Of a DNA stretch of 64,000 bases, positions 62,934-64,000 are shown in pieces. Numbering within the stretch: position 1 is the first letter of the stretch; every line of letters starts with the position of its first letter. Under the pieces are notes generated by a model. It was not told where the DNA came from. It did no database searches and saw nothing but the letters and a program-made list of their open reading frames with translations. The DNA comes from Campylobacter hominis ATCC BAA-381. GTDB taxonomy: Bacteria; Campylobacterota; Campylobacteria; Campylobacterales; Campylobacteraceae. Both the position numbers and the translations under genes were made by a program. The stretch is from contig NC_009714.1 of assembly GCF_000017585.1 (NCBI RefSeq), forward strand, positions 682,001 through 746,000, read 5' to 3'.

Positions 62934-63636
62934 CAGTCTATATGCTCATAAAAATTCTTATTAACTCCAAAATCATAAATTTTTACATACCATTTTCACA
63001 AATATTTATATTGTTCGTAAGCGCTGATTATATTATTTTAAAGCTGTTATTTTAATATAATAAAATTTATTCTATGGTCGGTGTCGTTAAAAATTTATCT
63101 GAATTTATCGGTTTTATATTTTTTGCTTAAAATGTGGAGTTTTTTGGATTTTATAGGAGTTTCATTAACGTCGTAAAATTTTGTATAAAAGTATATAGGT
63201 GCATATTTTTCAATTTAAGATAACTTCAGTATTATATTGCTAATATAAATTACAATAAACTTTAAGAGTATTGATTATTTATTATTTCGACAAGATGAAA
63301 TTTTTTATATTTGGAGTAATTAATTTTTTTATATTTTTTAAAAAACTCATTTAGTAAAATATATATGATAACGGTTTATAATTCATCAAATTGCAGAATT
63401 CGATATGAATTATCATTGCATAAAATGCACTACAACGCTTTACTTTATGTAAAATTTTTAAAAATCGTTTGTCGTAATTATACCTTAAAATTTTGCGTTA
63501 TAACTTCACTGTAAAGTAAATAATCGCTGGTTATTTAATGTGTGTATTTTTGATTTTAGATAAATTTATAATTTCAAAAGCCTTTAATAAGCAAAATTTT
63601 ATTATAATTCTGTAATTTTCCCAAGGTAAATCATCT
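62934..63636. other. AT-rich intergenic region upstream of nhaA
   Basis: About 700 bp without a supported gene. TATAAT at 63603-63608 with the RBS AAGG at 63623-63626 fits the nhaA promoter. Nothing else was recognised. Confidence 0.5.
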
Positions 63637-64000
63637 ATGCAAAAACTTAAATTTTATTTAAACCACGAAGCAAGCGGCGGAATTTTAATTATTATCGCAA
63701 CGATTCTTGCATTAATTTGTCAAAATATGATTTTAACGGACTTTTACAACCATTTTTTGCGTATAGAATCAGGCATTATTTTTGGTGAATATAAAATAAT
63801 AAAACCGATAATTTTATGGGTAAATGACGGACTTATGGCGGTTTTTTTCTTTTTTATCGGTCTTGAAGTAAAAAAAGAAATTTTAATCGGCGAATTAAGT
63901 TCGCCTAAAAAAGTTGCTTTGCCGGTAATTGGCGGTATCGGCGGCGTAGTAATTCCTGCACTTTTGTTTTTGGCTGTAAATTTTGGCGATGAGTTTGCAA
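63637..64000 (+). CDS. nhaA: Na+/H+ antiporter NhaA, N-terminal part (cut by window end)
   Basis: 121 codons of the NhaA family are visible: [21 protein letters not shown] (TM1), [23 protein letters not shown] (the conserved FFxxGLEVKxE segment) and [19 protein letters not shown]. It exchanges Na+ for H+ at the inner membrane. Start ATG 63637 has AAGG upstream. The remaining two thirds lie outside the window. Confidence 0.95.

Overview
The window looks like chromosome from an AT-rich Campylobacterota species, most likely a Campylobacter. The evidence is the gene order and the protein families. cosR, fdxB and a ppx/gppA-type gene lie together. gapA, pgk, tpiA and fabI sit beside nadD/rsfS. There is a signal-peptide-bearing ATP-dependent DNA ligase and several dynamin-like GTPases. 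C. hominis, gracilis or ureolyticus are possible but cannot be proven from the sequence. No rRNA or CRISPR array is visible. Four tRNA genes are present: Asn, Leu-UAG, Leu-CAA and Arg-GCG.

Layout. 1-4.5 kb: the C-terminal part of a very large surface-type protein. 5.3-12.8 kb: core genes (a trpD broken by one stop codon, ybeY, queC, a CosR-like regulator with its own histidine kinase, fdxB, ppx/gppA, flavodoxin) plus the N-terminal relic of a phosphoethanolamine transferase. 13.0-23.0 kb: an integrated element bounded by a 43-bp direct repeat of the 3' part of tRNA-Asn, with a tyrosine integrase beside the intact tRNA. It carries a roughly 1,580-codon phage-like gene broken by three frameshifts. 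Its centre (about 18.1-21.4 kb) has been replaced by a block of ordinary bacterial genes cut at both ends (serS' ... pglF'). 23.1-44.2 kb: housekeeping genes (selA-selB, lepA, dnaQ-like, rpe, rpmB, potassium channel, argJ, gamma-carbonic anhydrase family, phosphoethanolamine transferase, Na+ symporter, a fused nadD-rsfS, gapA-pgk-tpiA-fabI, exonuclease, ligase, galE).

45.0-52.2 kb is the most unusual region. It is a leftward operon of three dynamin-like GTPases, a dynamin paralogue that lacks the GTPase domain, and two small proteins. The first GTPase gene contains a (GA)13 tract between its G2 and G3 motifs. The tract is currently out of frame, and loss of one repeat unit would restore a protein of about 518 residues. 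This looks like a phase-variable switch on a membrane-remodelling or defence-type system. 53.0-58.0 kb: a 1,504-residue trimeric autotransporter adhesin with a BamE/TpgA-like lipoprotein downstream. 58.4-64.0 kb: tRNAs, HU, yaaA, accC, two uncharacterised proteins and the start of nhaA.

Functionally, the core blocks cover lower glycolysis/gluconeogenesis, fatty-acid synthesis (fabI, accC), selenocysteine insertion, translation factors and envelope modification. The accessory blocks (large surface protein, tRNA-borne element, dynamin operon, adhesin) are where decay, repeats and rearrangement concentrate.
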